Positions 17,101 through 25,047 of a DNA stretch of 59,974 nt are shown piece after piece. Positions within the stretch are counted from its first letter, which is position 1. Every line of letters starts with the position of its first letter. This DNA comes from Oscillospiraceae bacterium (GTDB lineage Bacteria; Bacillota; Clostridia; UMGS1810). The translations under genes and the position numbers were made by a program. The notes beneath the pieces are model-generated. The model made no database searches. It saw only the letters and a program-made list of their open reading frames with translations, and was not told where the DNA came from. The stretch lies in NCBI GenBank assembly GCA_015069015.1, contig SVJK01000006.1:1-59974 (forward strand), given 5' to 3'.

Positions 17101-18628
17101 CTCATCTGATATTGAATTGACATCAGCAACCCTTGGATATTCAGTTGTGTTCTATACTTTGGGAGGAACATTGATTGATGCCGTAACAAATGTTGAAGAA
17201 GGCATGACAATAGAAAAACCGGAAGATCCTGAAAGGGACGGATTTATTTTTGACGGATGGTACACATCATCAGATTTCAATGAAAATGAACTTTGGAATT
17301 TTGAAACAGATGTTATCAACGAAGATATACGACTCTATGCAAAATGGCTCGCAGACGAGAATTATATGCATAAAGTTACATTTAAAGCAGAAGGCTTTGA
17401 TGATATAGTCATAATTGTAAGGGACGGCGACTCAATTGATGAAGTTCCTGCTGTTCCGGAAAAGTCCGGATATTCGGGTCAATGGGATGTGACAGATTTT
17501 TCAAATATCACGTCAAATATGATAATAAATGCACTCTATATGCAGACAGGTGACAAGGTTGCAACACCTGTAGCAGATCCTGCAGGTAAAAAAGTAAGCA
17601 AAGGTGCAACTGTTGCTTTGTCAACTGAAACAGAGGATGCAAAGATTTACTATACAAAGAATAAGTCAATACCCACAACACAGTCCACTTTATACACAGG
17701 TCCAATAACAATCAATTCATCCGTGACAATCAAAGCAATTGCTGTTAAAGATGGCATGGTTGACAGTGATGTTATGGTTGAAGAATACACCGTTAAGTCC
17801 GAAGGCGGCGGAGGCGGTGGCGGTGGCGGAGGCGGCGGAGATGCCGAATCCTTCAAAATTACCGTAACCCAGGCAAAAAATGGTAAAATTAGTCCTGAAA
17901 GTGCAAGTGTTTCGAAAAACGGAAACAAATCCTTTACAATAACACCTGATGAAGGATATGAAATCAAAGATGTAATTGTAAATGGCAAGAGTGTTGGCGC
18001 AGTAGCAGTTTATACTTTTGAAAATGTGACTGCTCCGGGAAAAATTACTGCAAAATTTGAAAAAATCAAAAATACAGGTAACAATCAGGTAGAAGAAGAT
18101 GATAATCCGTTTGTTGATGTCAAAGAGAACGATTGGTTCTTTAAGGCAGTTAAGTTTGCGTTGAAAAGGGGAATCACAAGCGGCGTTTCATCAACAGAAT
18201 TTGCTCCGAACAATAAAGTGACAAGAGGTCAGTTTATTACAATGCTTTGCAGAGCATATGGAATCAAAGAAAAAACCGGTGATAACTTTAGCGATGCCGG
18301 CGATACATGGTACACAGGATACCTTGCAGCGGCAAAACAGCTCGGAATTTCAAATGGGGTAGGGAATAATATGTTTGCTCCCGAAACCGAAATCACCAGA
18401 GAGGAAATGGTAACACTTATATACAATTTCCTCAAATCCAATGAAAAAATCGAGTCAAACACCGATTTTGCTGATGATAACGAGATTTCAGACTGGGCAA
18501 AGAAAGGGGTTGCTTTTGCAAGTAAAAACGGATATGTCAACGGTAAAGGCAACAACAGATTTGATCCCAAGGGCAAAGCAACAAGAGCAGAACTTGCACA
18601 GATTTTTGCAAATATGTTAGATAAATAA
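14165..18628 (+). CDS. Giant SLH-anchored surface protein with papain-like domain
   Basis: 1487 residues after choosing ATG 14165, which opens a clear signal peptide (KKTISLFLVFTMLFTIVPVSFA); the upstream in-frame ATG would bury it. Order: an N-terminal beta-rich region (about 40-460), a Listeria-Bacteroides repeat with FKGWYANRAG and LYAKW (about 470-530), a putative papain-like cysteine protease (WGGSCFGMAC near 580, GGHAVVAY near 680, IWDPND near 700), a second such repeat (FDGWYTSSDF, LYAKW near 1060), a chitobiase C-terminal-like domain (about 1135-1205), a 12-glycine linker, a divergent InlB-type repeat, and three SLH motifs in the last 170 residues. It is probably a wall-anchored protease or adhesin. 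The substrate is unknown, and the protease call rests on motif order. Confidence 0.82.
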   Translation: MKKTISLFLVFTMLFTIVPVSFAANVLNENGAVNMDIADMSAQEYALWKQNYVSSSDFSLMSEYGGSEGYIRNDFVEAYINSSGYYTIGTTEGNPDIESDDNKILLYGHPGSNTTETLIRIDGNDTVFSSRNTVFTSDGKQAISTQTIGDVEIEQIITLETNSYTGNADVVSIKYVLKNRGARSKSIGGRIMLDTMLGDNDGAPFRVPGIGSVTTEMELSGNDIPEYWQAFDSLTSPNVISTGNFYRSAMEKPDKVQFAAWPGIYGHSWDYRVTPGREVTGDSAVAAYFNPRTVLPGQSRTIVTYYGISDFSSSDIESDISVRVSAPTFLGGEGGTYENNPFVVTAYIGNNTFETVENVNVRISLPEELQIEGSDSVRKNIGSLNSGVETFTKWTIRATPQRRTKTVTYNITVTADGIEGKTIPVPLLLNNTEDLYRTITFDLNGGEGTPPQPQSVLVGTKGTEPPKPVRTGYIFKGWYANRAGIGISWFSYLNAGALLRTTENITLYAKWEEIAALEYGEDTFNFENTQDDFFGGWNQFWGNTNYKITGDYYDILLRNQNNRQSIINNMKSSWGGSCFGMACVLSLVKAGRLDEAFFQEDASNLYDFEKPKSNKTIFNLVNYYMLMQFTNTTNRMIHPNSSELANNRNLVNAMSNTSYPVVVCFYILRDRDNMSIGGHAVVAYDMEETDNWYDISIWDPNDKNNPITLRISKDFTTSDFINTWYDDATYHSYTASALTVENSENSYDYRNIQEELVALGRSSGAEGLALMSAGSEEKMELVLNYNCFTIESSSGKTAVIENGVKIDGDLDIVYAGTLNEFGKELKIRFTLPTLEEGEYYVINPDEDQRSVVTDELLESYTTNISDISDDGFYNSITMSDDGEITVHFDGSVDTSNDTSVEQNILVSNNDDDIATVFNISGTNISVNKNDDEIELAGSDMTDSTIIVSDGYNEMTIPNIPTSQGSISLTQEDNEFVVKDSSDIELTSATLGYSVVFYTLGGTLIDAVTNVEEGMTIEKPEDPERDGFIFDGWYTSSDFNENELWNFETDVINEDIRLYAKWLADENYMHKVTFKAEGFDDIVIIVRDGDSIDEVPAVPEKSGYSGQWDVTDFSNITSNMIINALYMQTGDKVATPVADPAGKKVSKGATVALSTETEDAKIYYTKNKSIPTTQSTLYTGPITINSSVTIKAIAVKDGMVDSDVMVEEYTVKSEGGGGGGGGGGGGDAESFKITVTQAKNGKISPESASVSKNGNKSFTITPDEGYEIKDVIVNGKSVGAVAVYTFENVTAPGKITAKFEKIKNTGNNQVEEDDNPFVDVKENDWFFKAVKFALKRGITSGVSSTEFAPNNKVTRGQFITMLCRAYGIKEKTGDNFSDAGDTWYTGYLAAAKQLGISNGVGNNMFAPETEITREEMVTLIYNFLKSNEKIESNTDFADDNEISDWAKKGVAFASKNGYVNGKGNNRFDPKGKATRAELAQIFANMLDK

Positions 18629-18650
18629 TATTTATAAGAAAAGTTTAAAG

Positions 18651-18695
18651 GGGCTGTAAATTAATTCGGCAAATTAATTTACAGCCCTTATTATA
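18651..18695 (+). terminator. Terminator after giant SLH gene
   Basis: GGGCTGTAAATTAATT pairs with AAATTAATTTACAGCCC, followed by TTATTAT. Confidence 0.85.
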
Positions 18696-18813
18696 TTGCC
18701 GTGCAAATTTTTTTGAAAAGCAAAATTTGCTTTTCAAAAATGCACATGGCTTAAGCAAAGCGATAATGCACCGCAATCCCACCGCAAGCGCTGTGGTGAA
18801 GCCGCTTTTCTTG
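18693..18813. repeat. Intergenic repeat family B, copy 1
   Basis: Begins ATATTGCCGTGCAAATTTTT, continues with a long palindrome around AAGCAAAATTTGCTTTTC, then TGCACATGGCTTAAG and a GC-richer tail ending GCCGCTTTTCTTG. Copies occur at 45394-45515 and 53784-53906. The end touches the -35 box of the next gene. Confidence 0.85.
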
Positions 18814-18842
18814 TTGACATAATCGGTATATTCTATTATAAT
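18814..18842 (+). promoter_or_regulatory. Consensus promoter of PHP gene
   Basis: TTGACA (18814-18819), 17 bases, TATAAT (18837-18842), directly abutting repeat B1. Confidence 0.8.
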
Positions 18843-18864
18843 ATAAGTTACCATAAGAAGAGAG

Positions 18865-19743
18865 ATGATATATGTGAAAAAAGATAATCGGGGTAGGGTA
18901 TGGTATAAGGTAGGTCTTCATATTCATACCACCATATCAGACGGTAACCTTTCTCCAAAAGATGTGGCAGGGAGATATAAAGATGCGGGATTTGACGCAA
19001 TCGCCATAACTGACCACTGGATATATCACAAAGAAGATGAAATAGAAGGTCTTAAAATAATTTCGGGTTGTGAATATAATCTTGGTGCACACGACACTAT
19101 TGATGGTGTAATGCATATTCTCGGAATTGGTATGGAATCCGATCCCGGCATTTTAAGAGGAGCAACAAGACAGGAAGTTATAGACAGAATAAATTTAAAA
19201 GGCGGACTGGGCATTCTTGCTCATCCTGCATGGTCTCTGAATTCCTGCGATGATGTTACTTCCTTAAGCGGTCTTTTTGGAATAGAAGTATATAACACGG
19301 TATCAAATGCCCATATGAGCACAAGACCTTATTCGGGCTATATTATAGACATTCTTGCCAACAAAGGTGTCATATATCCTTTGATTGCAACAGATGATGC
19401 ACACTATTATGACGGATGCGACGATACCGTTTCCTACATAATGGTAAAATCGGAGTCGGACAGTCAAAAAGATATTTTGAAGGCAATAAGAAACGGTGAC
19501 TATTATTCCACCCAGGGACCTGAAATTTGGGTTGAAAGAGAAGGTGACAATGTTGTTGTTGAAACAACAGAGTGTTCTCTTATCAGTTTTTGTACAAATT
19601 CTTCCTGGGAAAGTGACAGAACGAAAAGAGGGGAAAAACTCACCGGTGCAATATACCGTTTAAAGCCCTACGATAAATGGGTTAGAATCGAGGTTATGGA
19701 TAAATCGGGCAGATATGCCTGGAGTAATATAATCAGAGTTTAA
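18865..19743 (+). CDS. PHP-domain phosphoesterase
   Basis: 292 residues. GLHIHTTISDG near residue 18 and AITDHW near 50 are the first two metal-binding motifs of the polymerase-and-histidinol-phosphatase (PHP) fold. ILAHPAW near 118 and ATDDAH near 175 give further ligands. Such proteins hydrolyse nucleotide or sugar phosphates with bound metals. The target here cannot be told. ATG 18865 fits a transcription start near 18849; GTG 18874 is an alternative. It is followed 18 bases later by citrate synthase, probably in the same transcript. Confidence 0.85.
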   Translation: MIYVKKDNRGRVWYKVGLHIHTTISDGNLSPKDVAGRYKDAGFDAIAITDHWIYHKEDEIEGLKIISGCEYNLGAHDTIDGVMHILGIGMESDPGILRGATRQEVIDRINLKGGLGILAHPAWSLNSCDDVTSLSGLFGIEVYNTVSNAHMSTRPYSGYIIDILANKGVIYPLIATDDAHYYDGCDDTVSYIMVKSESDSQKDILKAIRNGDYYSTQGPEIWVEREGDNVVVETTECSLISFCTNSSWESDRTKRGEKLTGAIYRLKPYDKWVRIEVMDKSGRYAWSNIIRV

Positions 19744-19761
19744 AAAGGAAGTGACAGATAA

Positions 19762-21123
19762 ATGAAAAAATCGTATTCGGAAATAACCCCATACATTCAG
19801 TCTCTTGCAGATATTTCTCTTGCAAACAATCAGATAAAACCTGAAATGTATGCAATTCACGATGTTAAAAGAGGACTCAGAGATCTTAACGGAAATGGTG
19901 TTGTAACGGGACTTACCGAAATATCAAATATTAAAGCCAGAAAAAAACTGCCTGACGGAACTTCTGTACCTTGTGAAGGCGAGCTTTCTTACAGAGGAAT
20001 AAACATAAGAGAACTTGTTGCAGGATTTCGAAAAGATAAACGCTATGGGTTCGAAGAAATTATATATCTTCTTTTGTTTTCAGAACTCCCCACAAAAGAT
20101 AAACTTGAGGAATTCACAAAAACTCTTTCCGATTTCAGAACTCTTCCCTCATCTTTTGTGAGAGATATGATTTTAAAAGCCCCCGGCTCTGATATGATGA
20201 ACATTCTGGCAAGATGTGTGCTTGCGCTCTATGCTTATGATGATAATCCCGATGACATTTCAGTTCCCAATGTCATCCGTCAAAGTCTGTTTTTAATATC
20301 TGTATTTCCTCTTCTTTCTGTATATGGCTATCAATCATTCCAGCACTACTATAATGAGCAGAGCCTTAACATTCATCTTCCCAAGACAGAGTATTCCACA
20401 GCTCAAAATATTCTTCATCTTTTAAGAGGCGACGGAAACTTCACAGAGCTTGAAGCTTTTGTTTTGGATCTTTGTCTTGTTCTTCACGCAGAACACGGAG
20501 GCGGAAATAATTCTACTTTTACAACTCATGTGGTAACATCTTCGGGCACCGACACATACTCATCCGTCGCTGCAGCTCTTGGGTCCCTTAAGGGCCCACG
20601 CCACGGAGGAGCAAACATTAAGGTTGTAAAAATGTTTGATGATATGAAGCAGAGTATCAATACAAAGAACAAGGACGAGATTAAAGATTACATCTGTCGT
20701 CTCCTTGATAAAAACGCCTTCGATAATGCCGGGCTTGTTTACGGTATGGGTCATGCCATTTATTCCAAATCCGATCCAAGAGCTGACATATTAAAAGAAT
20801 GTGCAAAGGAACTTGCCTGTGCCAAAGGTCATGATGAGGATTTTGAGCTTTATGACATGGTTGCCCGAATTGCACCGGAGATTATTGCAGAAAAGAGAAA
20901 AATGTATAAAGGTGTAAGTCCGAATGTGGACTTTTATTCGGGACTTATCTACAAAACACTTCAACTTCCCAACGAACTCTACACTCCGCTTTTTGCCATT
21001 GCACGAATTGCGGGTTGGAGTGCTCACCGCATTGAAGAGATTCAAAATAACGGCAAAATCATACGTCCGGCATATATTAATGTCCTCGAAGAAAGACCGT
21101 ATGTTGAACTTAGTAAAAGATAG
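19762..21123 (+). CDS. gltA: Citrate synthase
   Basis: Condenses acetyl-CoA and oxaloacetate to citrate. 453 residues, matching the longer clostridial form. The active-site histidine region HAEHGGGNNSTFTTHVVTSS lies near 245, GPRHGGANIKV near 275, the second histidine in MGHAIYSKSDPRA near 330, and the catalytic aspartate region PNVDFYSGLIY near 390. AAGGAAG precedes ATG 19762. No other TCA-cycle gene is near, so it probably serves glutamate synthesis, as is common in anaerobes (inference). Confidence 0.95.
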   Translation: MKKSYSEITPYIQSLADISLANNQIKPEMYAIHDVKRGLRDLNGNGVVTGLTEISNIKARKKLPDGTSVPCEGELSYRGINIRELVAGFRKDKRYGFEEIIYLLLFSELPTKDKLEEFTKTLSDFRTLPSSFVRDMILKAPGSDMMNILARCVLALYAYDDNPDDISVPNVIRQSLFLISVFPLLSVYGYQSFQHYYNEQSLNIHLPKTEYSTAQNILHLLRGDGNFTELEAFVLDLCLVLHAEHGGGNNSTFTTHVVTSSGTDTYSSVAAALGSLKGPRHGGANIKVVKMFDDMKQSINTKNKDEIKDYICRLLDKNAFDNAGLVYGMGHAIYSKSDPRADILKECAKELACAKGHDEDFELYDMVARIAPEIIAEKRKMYKGVSPNVDFYSGLIYKTLQLPNELYTPLFAIARIAGWSAHRIEEIQNNGKIIRPAYINVLEERPYVELSKR

Positions 21124-21136
21124 AACAGTAAAGCAA

Positions 21137-21184
21137 ATCAGGCTGCTGAAAACAGATTCATTTTCAGCAGCCTGATTATTTTAT
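21137..21184. terminator. Strong bidirectional terminator
   Basis: A perfect 17-bp stem, AATCAGGCTGCTGAAAA/TTTTCAGCAGCCTGATT, with an 8-base loop and a following ATTTTAT, between citrate synthase and the convergent capsid cassette. Confidence 0.9.
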
Positions 21185-21229
21185 ACCATATTTTATTAAA
21201 AATGGAGGTAAAACTAATATGATATACTA

Positions 21230-21508
21230 TCAGTTAAGTTCTGTTGCTTCTGCATTTTTGGAAAGTTCCATAGAGTGCTGAGCTGCAAAACTGTCCTGTG
21301 CTTCGCTGTTTTTTAAAGCGATGGCATATTTTCTCGGAATTTGCACTTCTTTTCCTCTTGGTACAATCATTCCGACACCGTTTACTGCAACAAACACATC
21401 ATCTTTGTATTTGTCGTTGTCTTTAAAGAGTTTGACAGTAACAAGTTCGTTGTAAAAGTCAGTTTTAGAAACTTTTTCCGCCACTGTCTGTGTAGATGTT
21501 TTTGCCAT
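21230..21508 (-). CDS. Small phage-type protein downstream of capsid
   Basis: 92 residues from ATG 21508, chosen because AAAGGA sits about 11 bases before it; the ATG at 21520 touches that site. Begins MAKTSTQTVAEKVSKTDFYN, followed by a hydrophobic VFVAVNGVGMIVPRG core. No recognised enzyme motif. Small proteins of this size directly after the major capsid gene are often head-tail or decoration proteins in siphophages, and N4-gp56-type capsid genes often carry one. That role is inferred from position only. It is the last gene of the cassette and runs into the shared terminator. Confidence 0.65.
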   Translation of the reverse strand: MAKTSTQTVAEKVSKTDFYNELVTVKLFKDNDKYKDDVFVAVNGVGMIVPRGKEVQIPRKYAIALKNSEAQDSFAAQHSMELSKNAEATELN

Positions 21509-21533
21509 GGTAAAATTCATCCTTTCTGTTTAA

Positions 21534-22502
21534 TTAGTTACCTGAATTTGAAAAACTTGACGAACTTTCAATTCTTATCATATAGTTTTCCACAAGTCTT
21601 TCAGCGGTTTTTGTTCCCTTCCATCCGGCAGTTGCTCTCTGGTTGAGAGGATCTGCTGTTCCGCCGGAACCAAGTTGTTTTACGATGTGTGTAAGACCGC
21701 CGCCTGTAATTTCTGTCACGCCGTAGGCATTTGCACCGAGAACAAGGGTGGAATATACATCAAGAGAAGAAGCACCCTCACCCTTGAAGATTTTAGCCTC
21801 TGTGCTTTCAACAAATCTTACGCCTGCAAGCTTTCCGATTTCGCCTTCAAAAATTTCAGAAGTTGAGGCATATTTATGTACGTCAATCCATTCGGGATCT
21901 CTCATAAGGTCATATGAAACGTCTGGATGGATGATTGCCACGTAACTTCCGTTGATTTTTGGAGCGTTTTGTGTTTTCAGGAAACGTGCCGCTTTAAAAA
22001 TGTCATCAACAGAGAGTTTTGAATCTGCGTCAATGGCATCCCTTGCCTCTTTTCCGCCTGAATACATAACACTGGTACCGCCGTTTAAAACTTCTCTTGT
22101 AATGGTGTCAAGAGTAATACCTGCCTGACTTCCGAGAAGTTTTGTGGTTTCAACCAATGTGTTGTCAACGGCAGATAACTGAAGCATATCGGATATTGTA
22201 ACATAATATCCATACTGGTCAACGGTTGCTGTTACGCTTGTGACAGAAAGTGATCCACCGTCAGGGGTTATGCCCTCTGAAAGAGGAGTTGTAGCCTTTG
22301 AAAAGGGCATAAATTTTCTGAACTGAATTGTCTTTCCTCCGTTTGCGGGAATAGCATGTTTCTGTCCAAACTGGTCGTGAACAAGGTTTGGTTTTGCATT
22401 GTCAATGAGATAATCGCTGTAATAGGTTCTCATTTCAGCACTAAGTCCCGATTCCAAAGTTGTGTTTGGATTTGCATCAAATAAAGTTAAATCTAAAATC
22501 AT
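21534..22502 (-). CDS. Phage-type major capsid protein, N4-gp56 family
   Basis: 322 residues from ATG 22502, which follows AAAGGAGA; the longer frame to 22535 would begin inside the inverted-repeat element. It opens with YYSDYLIDNAKPNLVHDQFGQ. The FGQKHAIPANGGKTIQFRKF strand and VDQYGYYVTISDML are typical of the N4-gp56 family with the HK97 fold, and the C-terminal part has VLGANAYGVTEI. No terminase, portal, protease or tail gene lies beside it. The frame is open and complete, so the protein could still be made. It may be a prophage remnant or a domesticated shell. Confidence 0.82.
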   Translation of the reverse strand: MILDLTLFDANPNTTLESGLSAEMRTYYSDYLIDNAKPNLVHDQFGQKHAIPANGGKTIQFRKFMPFSKATTPLSEGITPDGGSLSVTSVTATVDQYGYYVTISDMLQLSAVDNTLVETTKLLGSQAGITLDTITREVLNGGTSVMYSGGKEARDAIDADSKLSVDDIFKAARFLKTQNAPKINGSYVAIIHPDVSYDLMRDPEWIDVHKYASTSEIFEGEIGKLAGVRFVESTEAKIFKGEGASSLDVYSTLVLGANAYGVTEITGGGLTHIVKQLGSGGTADPLNQRATAGWKGTKTAERLVENYMIRIESSSSFSNSGN

Positions 22503-22516
22503 AATATCTCCTTTCG

Positions 22517-22796
22517 TTAAGCACACGGGAGCCAAACCCCGTATGCCTTAAACTTGATAAATTTGCACACTTTCAACTTGTCGCTCTCGCAAGGCGTCAG
22601 CCTTGCTTCGACCTCCGCATTGAAATTTTACTAAATTTCTCTGCGTTTAAGGTCGAAGAGTTTTAAAATAGACAATTTAGTTTTTATACAAGTGAAATCT
22701 CGAAGAGAATACTGACGTATTTTCAAGGGATTTCGCGCGGGATAAAGCGAAATTGTCATTTTAAAACCATGCGGTGTTTGACTCCCGTGTGCTTAA
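22517..22796. other. Self-paired four-arm element between scaffold and capsid
   Basis: A 29-bp terminal stem joins 22517-22545 to 22768-22796 with two mismatches and one G-T pair. Inside are three further arms. Arm 1 is 22589-22606 (GCAAGGC-GTCA-GCCTTGC). Arm 2 is 22606-22658 (CTTCGACCT/AGGTCGAAG, CGCA/TGCG, GAAATTT/AAATTTC). Arm 3 is 22660-22767 (GTTTTAAAAT-a-GACAATTT pairs with AAATTGTCATTTTAAAAC, then GAAATC/GATTTC and AATAC-TGAC-GTATT). Arm 3 ends exactly where the terminal stem resumes. The two tetraloops are complementary. It has no coding capacity and lacks an obvious target duplication. Confidence 0.75.
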
Positions 22797-22820
22797 GCAG
22801 TTGCGTCAGTATCAGAAAAA

Positions 22821-23654
22821 TCAGAAACTGATTATTTCACCCTTTGCAACTCTTTTTGCAATTTCTGCTCTTTGCTCCGGTGTGAGGCCTGATACATCTG
22901 TTTTGAAAAGAGCGGCACTTTTGGAACTCATACCGTTTTCGGGTGGACGCATTTCTTTTGCTCTCATAGCCTCAATGGCTTCTTCTCTTGCTTCTCTTGC
23001 CGCTTTTTCCACCAAACTCTTTATTATTTCATTGTGGTGCGTCGCAAGATATGCTCCCTTAAGACCTGCGCCTCCTTTTAAGAGGTTTATGAATTCGGGA
23101 TTTTCAGAATCTGCCTCAAGGTCAAATTCGGGATAGTTTTCTTTTAAGAATTCCCCGTCACTTATCCACTCTGATATGGTTTTTTCCATTTTCTTTGCCG
23201 CCTTTTCACGGTCAATACTTTTTTTGAGGGTGTCATTTTCAAATTCAAGTTGTCTGAGTTTTTTCAAAACATCAGTCTCCACACCCATTTTTTCTGCCTC
23301 ATCCTTTAAATAAGAATCATCTGCTTCGATTGCTTCAATGAGGCTTTGTGTGTCACCGTCTTTTATGGCATATTTTTCCATAAGCATATTTACAATTTTC
23401 TCATTGTGTTCATTTTTTGCTTTGAGGTCCGAGCTTTCTTTGAATCTTCTCTTTAAATTATTTCTCATTCTCTCCTCAAACTGCTCTTTGAACTCTCCTT
23501 TGATGAGTTTTTCGAATTCTGCTTCTTTGTCAGGTGACTCAATTTTTTCGGACTGAGCGTCTGTCCTTTCCTTGTCTTCTTTTTCTTCATTCACATCTTG
23601 CGAAAGAAGACCAAGTTCTTTTAATTTTTTCTCCTGCTCTGAAATCTTTTTCAT
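22821..23654 (-). CDS. Phage-type scaffolding protein
   Basis: 277 residues, almost entirely charged and helical, with long coiled-coil stretches (about 30-160: KLIKGEFKEQFEERMRNNLK and following). The C-terminal part ends LTPEQRAEIAKRVAKGEIISF, as in capsid-scaffold proteins that sit directly upstream of N4-gp56-type capsid genes. Such proteins guide shell assembly and then leave. AAGGAAGGAG precedes ATG 23654. The start overlaps the stop of the small ORF upstream by ATGA. The 280-nt structured element separates it from the capsid gene. Confidence 0.75.
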   Translation of the reverse strand: MKKISEQEKKLKELGLLSQDVNEEKEDKERTDAQSEKIESPDKEAEFEKLIKGEFKEQFEERMRNNLKRRFKESSDLKAKNEHNEKIVNMLMEKYAIKDGDTQSLIEAIEADDSYLKDEAEKMGVETDVLKKLRQLEFENDTLKKSIDREKAAKKMEKTISEWISDGEFLKENYPEFDLEADSENPEFINLLKGGAGLKGAYLATHHNEIIKSLVEKAAREAREEAIEAMRAKEMRPPENGMSSKSAALFKTDVSGLTPEQRAEIAKRVAKGEIISF

Positions 23655-23812
23655 TCTTTCTCCTTCCTTTCGTCTTTCCGAAGTGTCAAATCATCCGGTC
23701 TTTCCCGGGAGTCAGCGCAGACGTATTTGGGCATTGTGGGTAAAATTTTTCTTTTTTCGTCTGTTGCAAATTCATTATATCTCTTTTTCACACTTGAAAT
23801 TCTGCCTGCCAT
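23651..23812 (-). CDS. Small basic ORF coupled to the scaffold gene
   Basis: A 53-residue frame from ATG 23812 to TGA 23651. It begins MAGRISSVKKRYNEFATDEK, contains PKYVCADSRERPDDL and ends in KDERKEKE. Its stop overlaps the scaffold start by four bases (ATGA), the usual sign of translational coupling, so it is probably real though very short. A GAGAGGG lies 12 bases before its ATG, farther than usual. No known family is recognised. It could be a full small phage protein or the surviving piece of a larger one cut at the gpr terminator. Confidence 0.5.
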   Translation of the reverse strand: MAGRISSVKKRYNEFATDEKRKILPTMPKYVCADSRERPDDLTLRKDERKEKE

Positions 23813-23822
23813 TTAAAAAACA

Positions 23823-23868
23823 AACCCTCTCAAACGCCACTTTTTCAGCGGTTTTGAGAAGGTTTTTA
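23823..23868 (-). terminator. Terminator between gpr and the capsid cassette
   Basis: AACCCTCTCAAA and TTTTGAGAAGGTTTTT pair around a GC-containing loop. On the minus strand a T-run follows. It would end gpr transcripts just before the cassette unless read through. Confidence 0.65.
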
Positions 23869-23899
23869 AATAAAAAAGAAAACAAAATATGAAAATAAA

Positions 23900-24871
23900 T
23901 CAAAGAATTTCTCCAAGTTTTTTTGCAGTTTCGCCATTTATTGCTTCGTTGATGCTCATAGCAATTATTTTTGATACTTCGTCAATAATGGAGTCAACCT
24001 CCTTGGGTGTCACTATCAAATCACCTGCAGATGGCGATAGCACTTCGCTTATGAGGTCATACCTGTTCTCATTGTCAAAGGCATCCACGGCACCAAAAAG
24101 GGGAGAACCTTTTTTTGCATGGATTTTAACCGCTTCAATGAGAAGTTCTATGGCGTCGCTTGCAACTGCCGCCGCTTCAATAACAGTCGGCACTCCGATT
24201 GCAATAACGGGCACACCCATAGTCTCTTTTGTGAGTTCTTTTCTTTTGTTACCTATCCCTGAGCCCGGCACAATCCCTGTGTCTGCAATCTGAAATGTTG
24301 TGCTTATGCGTGAGGTTTTTCTTGATGCAAGGGCGTCTATGGCAATGATCAGGTCAGGCTTTATCTTATCTTTAATTCCACTTATGATTTCCCCTGTCTC
24401 CATTCCTGTTATGCCAAGAACTCCCGGAGAAACTGCGCAAAGTGAATTCATATCTTTTGTGATTTCATCAGGCAAAACACCGTAGAGATGTCTTGTGACA
24501 AGGAGTTTGTCAACAACTTTGGGCCCAAGTGCATCAGGAGTTACAAACCTGTTTCCAAGACCTACCACCATAACAGTGTCGCCTTTTTTCAGATTCAGAA
24601 TATTTTTGAGTTCATTTGTCAGAGACTTTTCGGCTGCATCAAAAGCCTCTGTGACATTTTCCCGAAGTTTTGGAACTTCTATGGTAACATAGTGACCTCT
24701 TGGTTTCCCGACTGCCTCTTCGCCTCTTTTGTTTATTATTTCAACTCTTGTAACCGTGACATAATTTTCTCTGTGGCTTTCAGATTTAATACCTGTAATA
24801 CTTCCGCTTACTTCAAGATTTTCCACCGCCGCAGATTCTATTGCAAGGTCGGTGTGGATTTCATATTTCAT
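23900..24871 (-). CDS. gpr: GPR, germination endopeptidase of spores
   Basis: Degrades small acid-soluble spore proteins during germination, supplying amino acids. 323 residues including a short N-terminal propeptide, with TDLAIESAA at the start. MVVGLGNRFVTPDALGPKVVD near 105, IIAIDALASRKTSRISTTFQIADTGI near 185 and PGSGIGNKRKELTKETMGVPVIAIG near 215 are diagnostic of GPR. GGAGG precedes ATG 24871. In Bacillus gpr lies next to spoIIP; here spoIIP is about 2.4 kb upstream with two other genes between. Confidence 0.95.
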   Translation of the reverse strand: MKYEIHTDLAIESAAVENLEVSGSITGIKSESHRENYVTVTRVEIINKRGEEAVGKPRGHYVTIEVPKLRENVTEAFDAAEKSLTNELKNILNLKKGDTVMVVGLGNRFVTPDALGPKVVDKLLVTRHLYGVLPDEITKDMNSLCAVSPGVLGITGMETGEIISGIKDKIKPDLIIAIDALASRKTSRISTTFQIADTGIVPGSGIGNKRKELTKETMGVPVIAIGVPTVIEAAAVASDAIELLIEAVKIHAKKGSPLFGAVDAFDNENRYDLISEVLSPSAGDLIVTPKEVDSIIDEVSKIIAMSINEAINGETAKKLGEIL

Positions 24872-25047
24872 GGCGCCTCCAAAGTCTTTTTATCATATTA
24901 TTTCACTGTAATTTGTTTATATACGGAATTTTTGTATCTTATGTCATGTTCACTTTTGAAAAGTAAATGTTTGATTTCAAAAAACTGCACGGTAATATAA
25001 TAAGTTTTTAAAGTATAGAGAAGGAGTTTTCAATACTTTAAAATAAA

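Noticed and set aside
17805-17842. GC-rich island as a transferred segment
   Set aside because: It is simply the polyglycine linker of the SLH protein.
21230-23812. Complete prophage
   Set aside because: No integrase, terminase, portal, tail or lysis genes.
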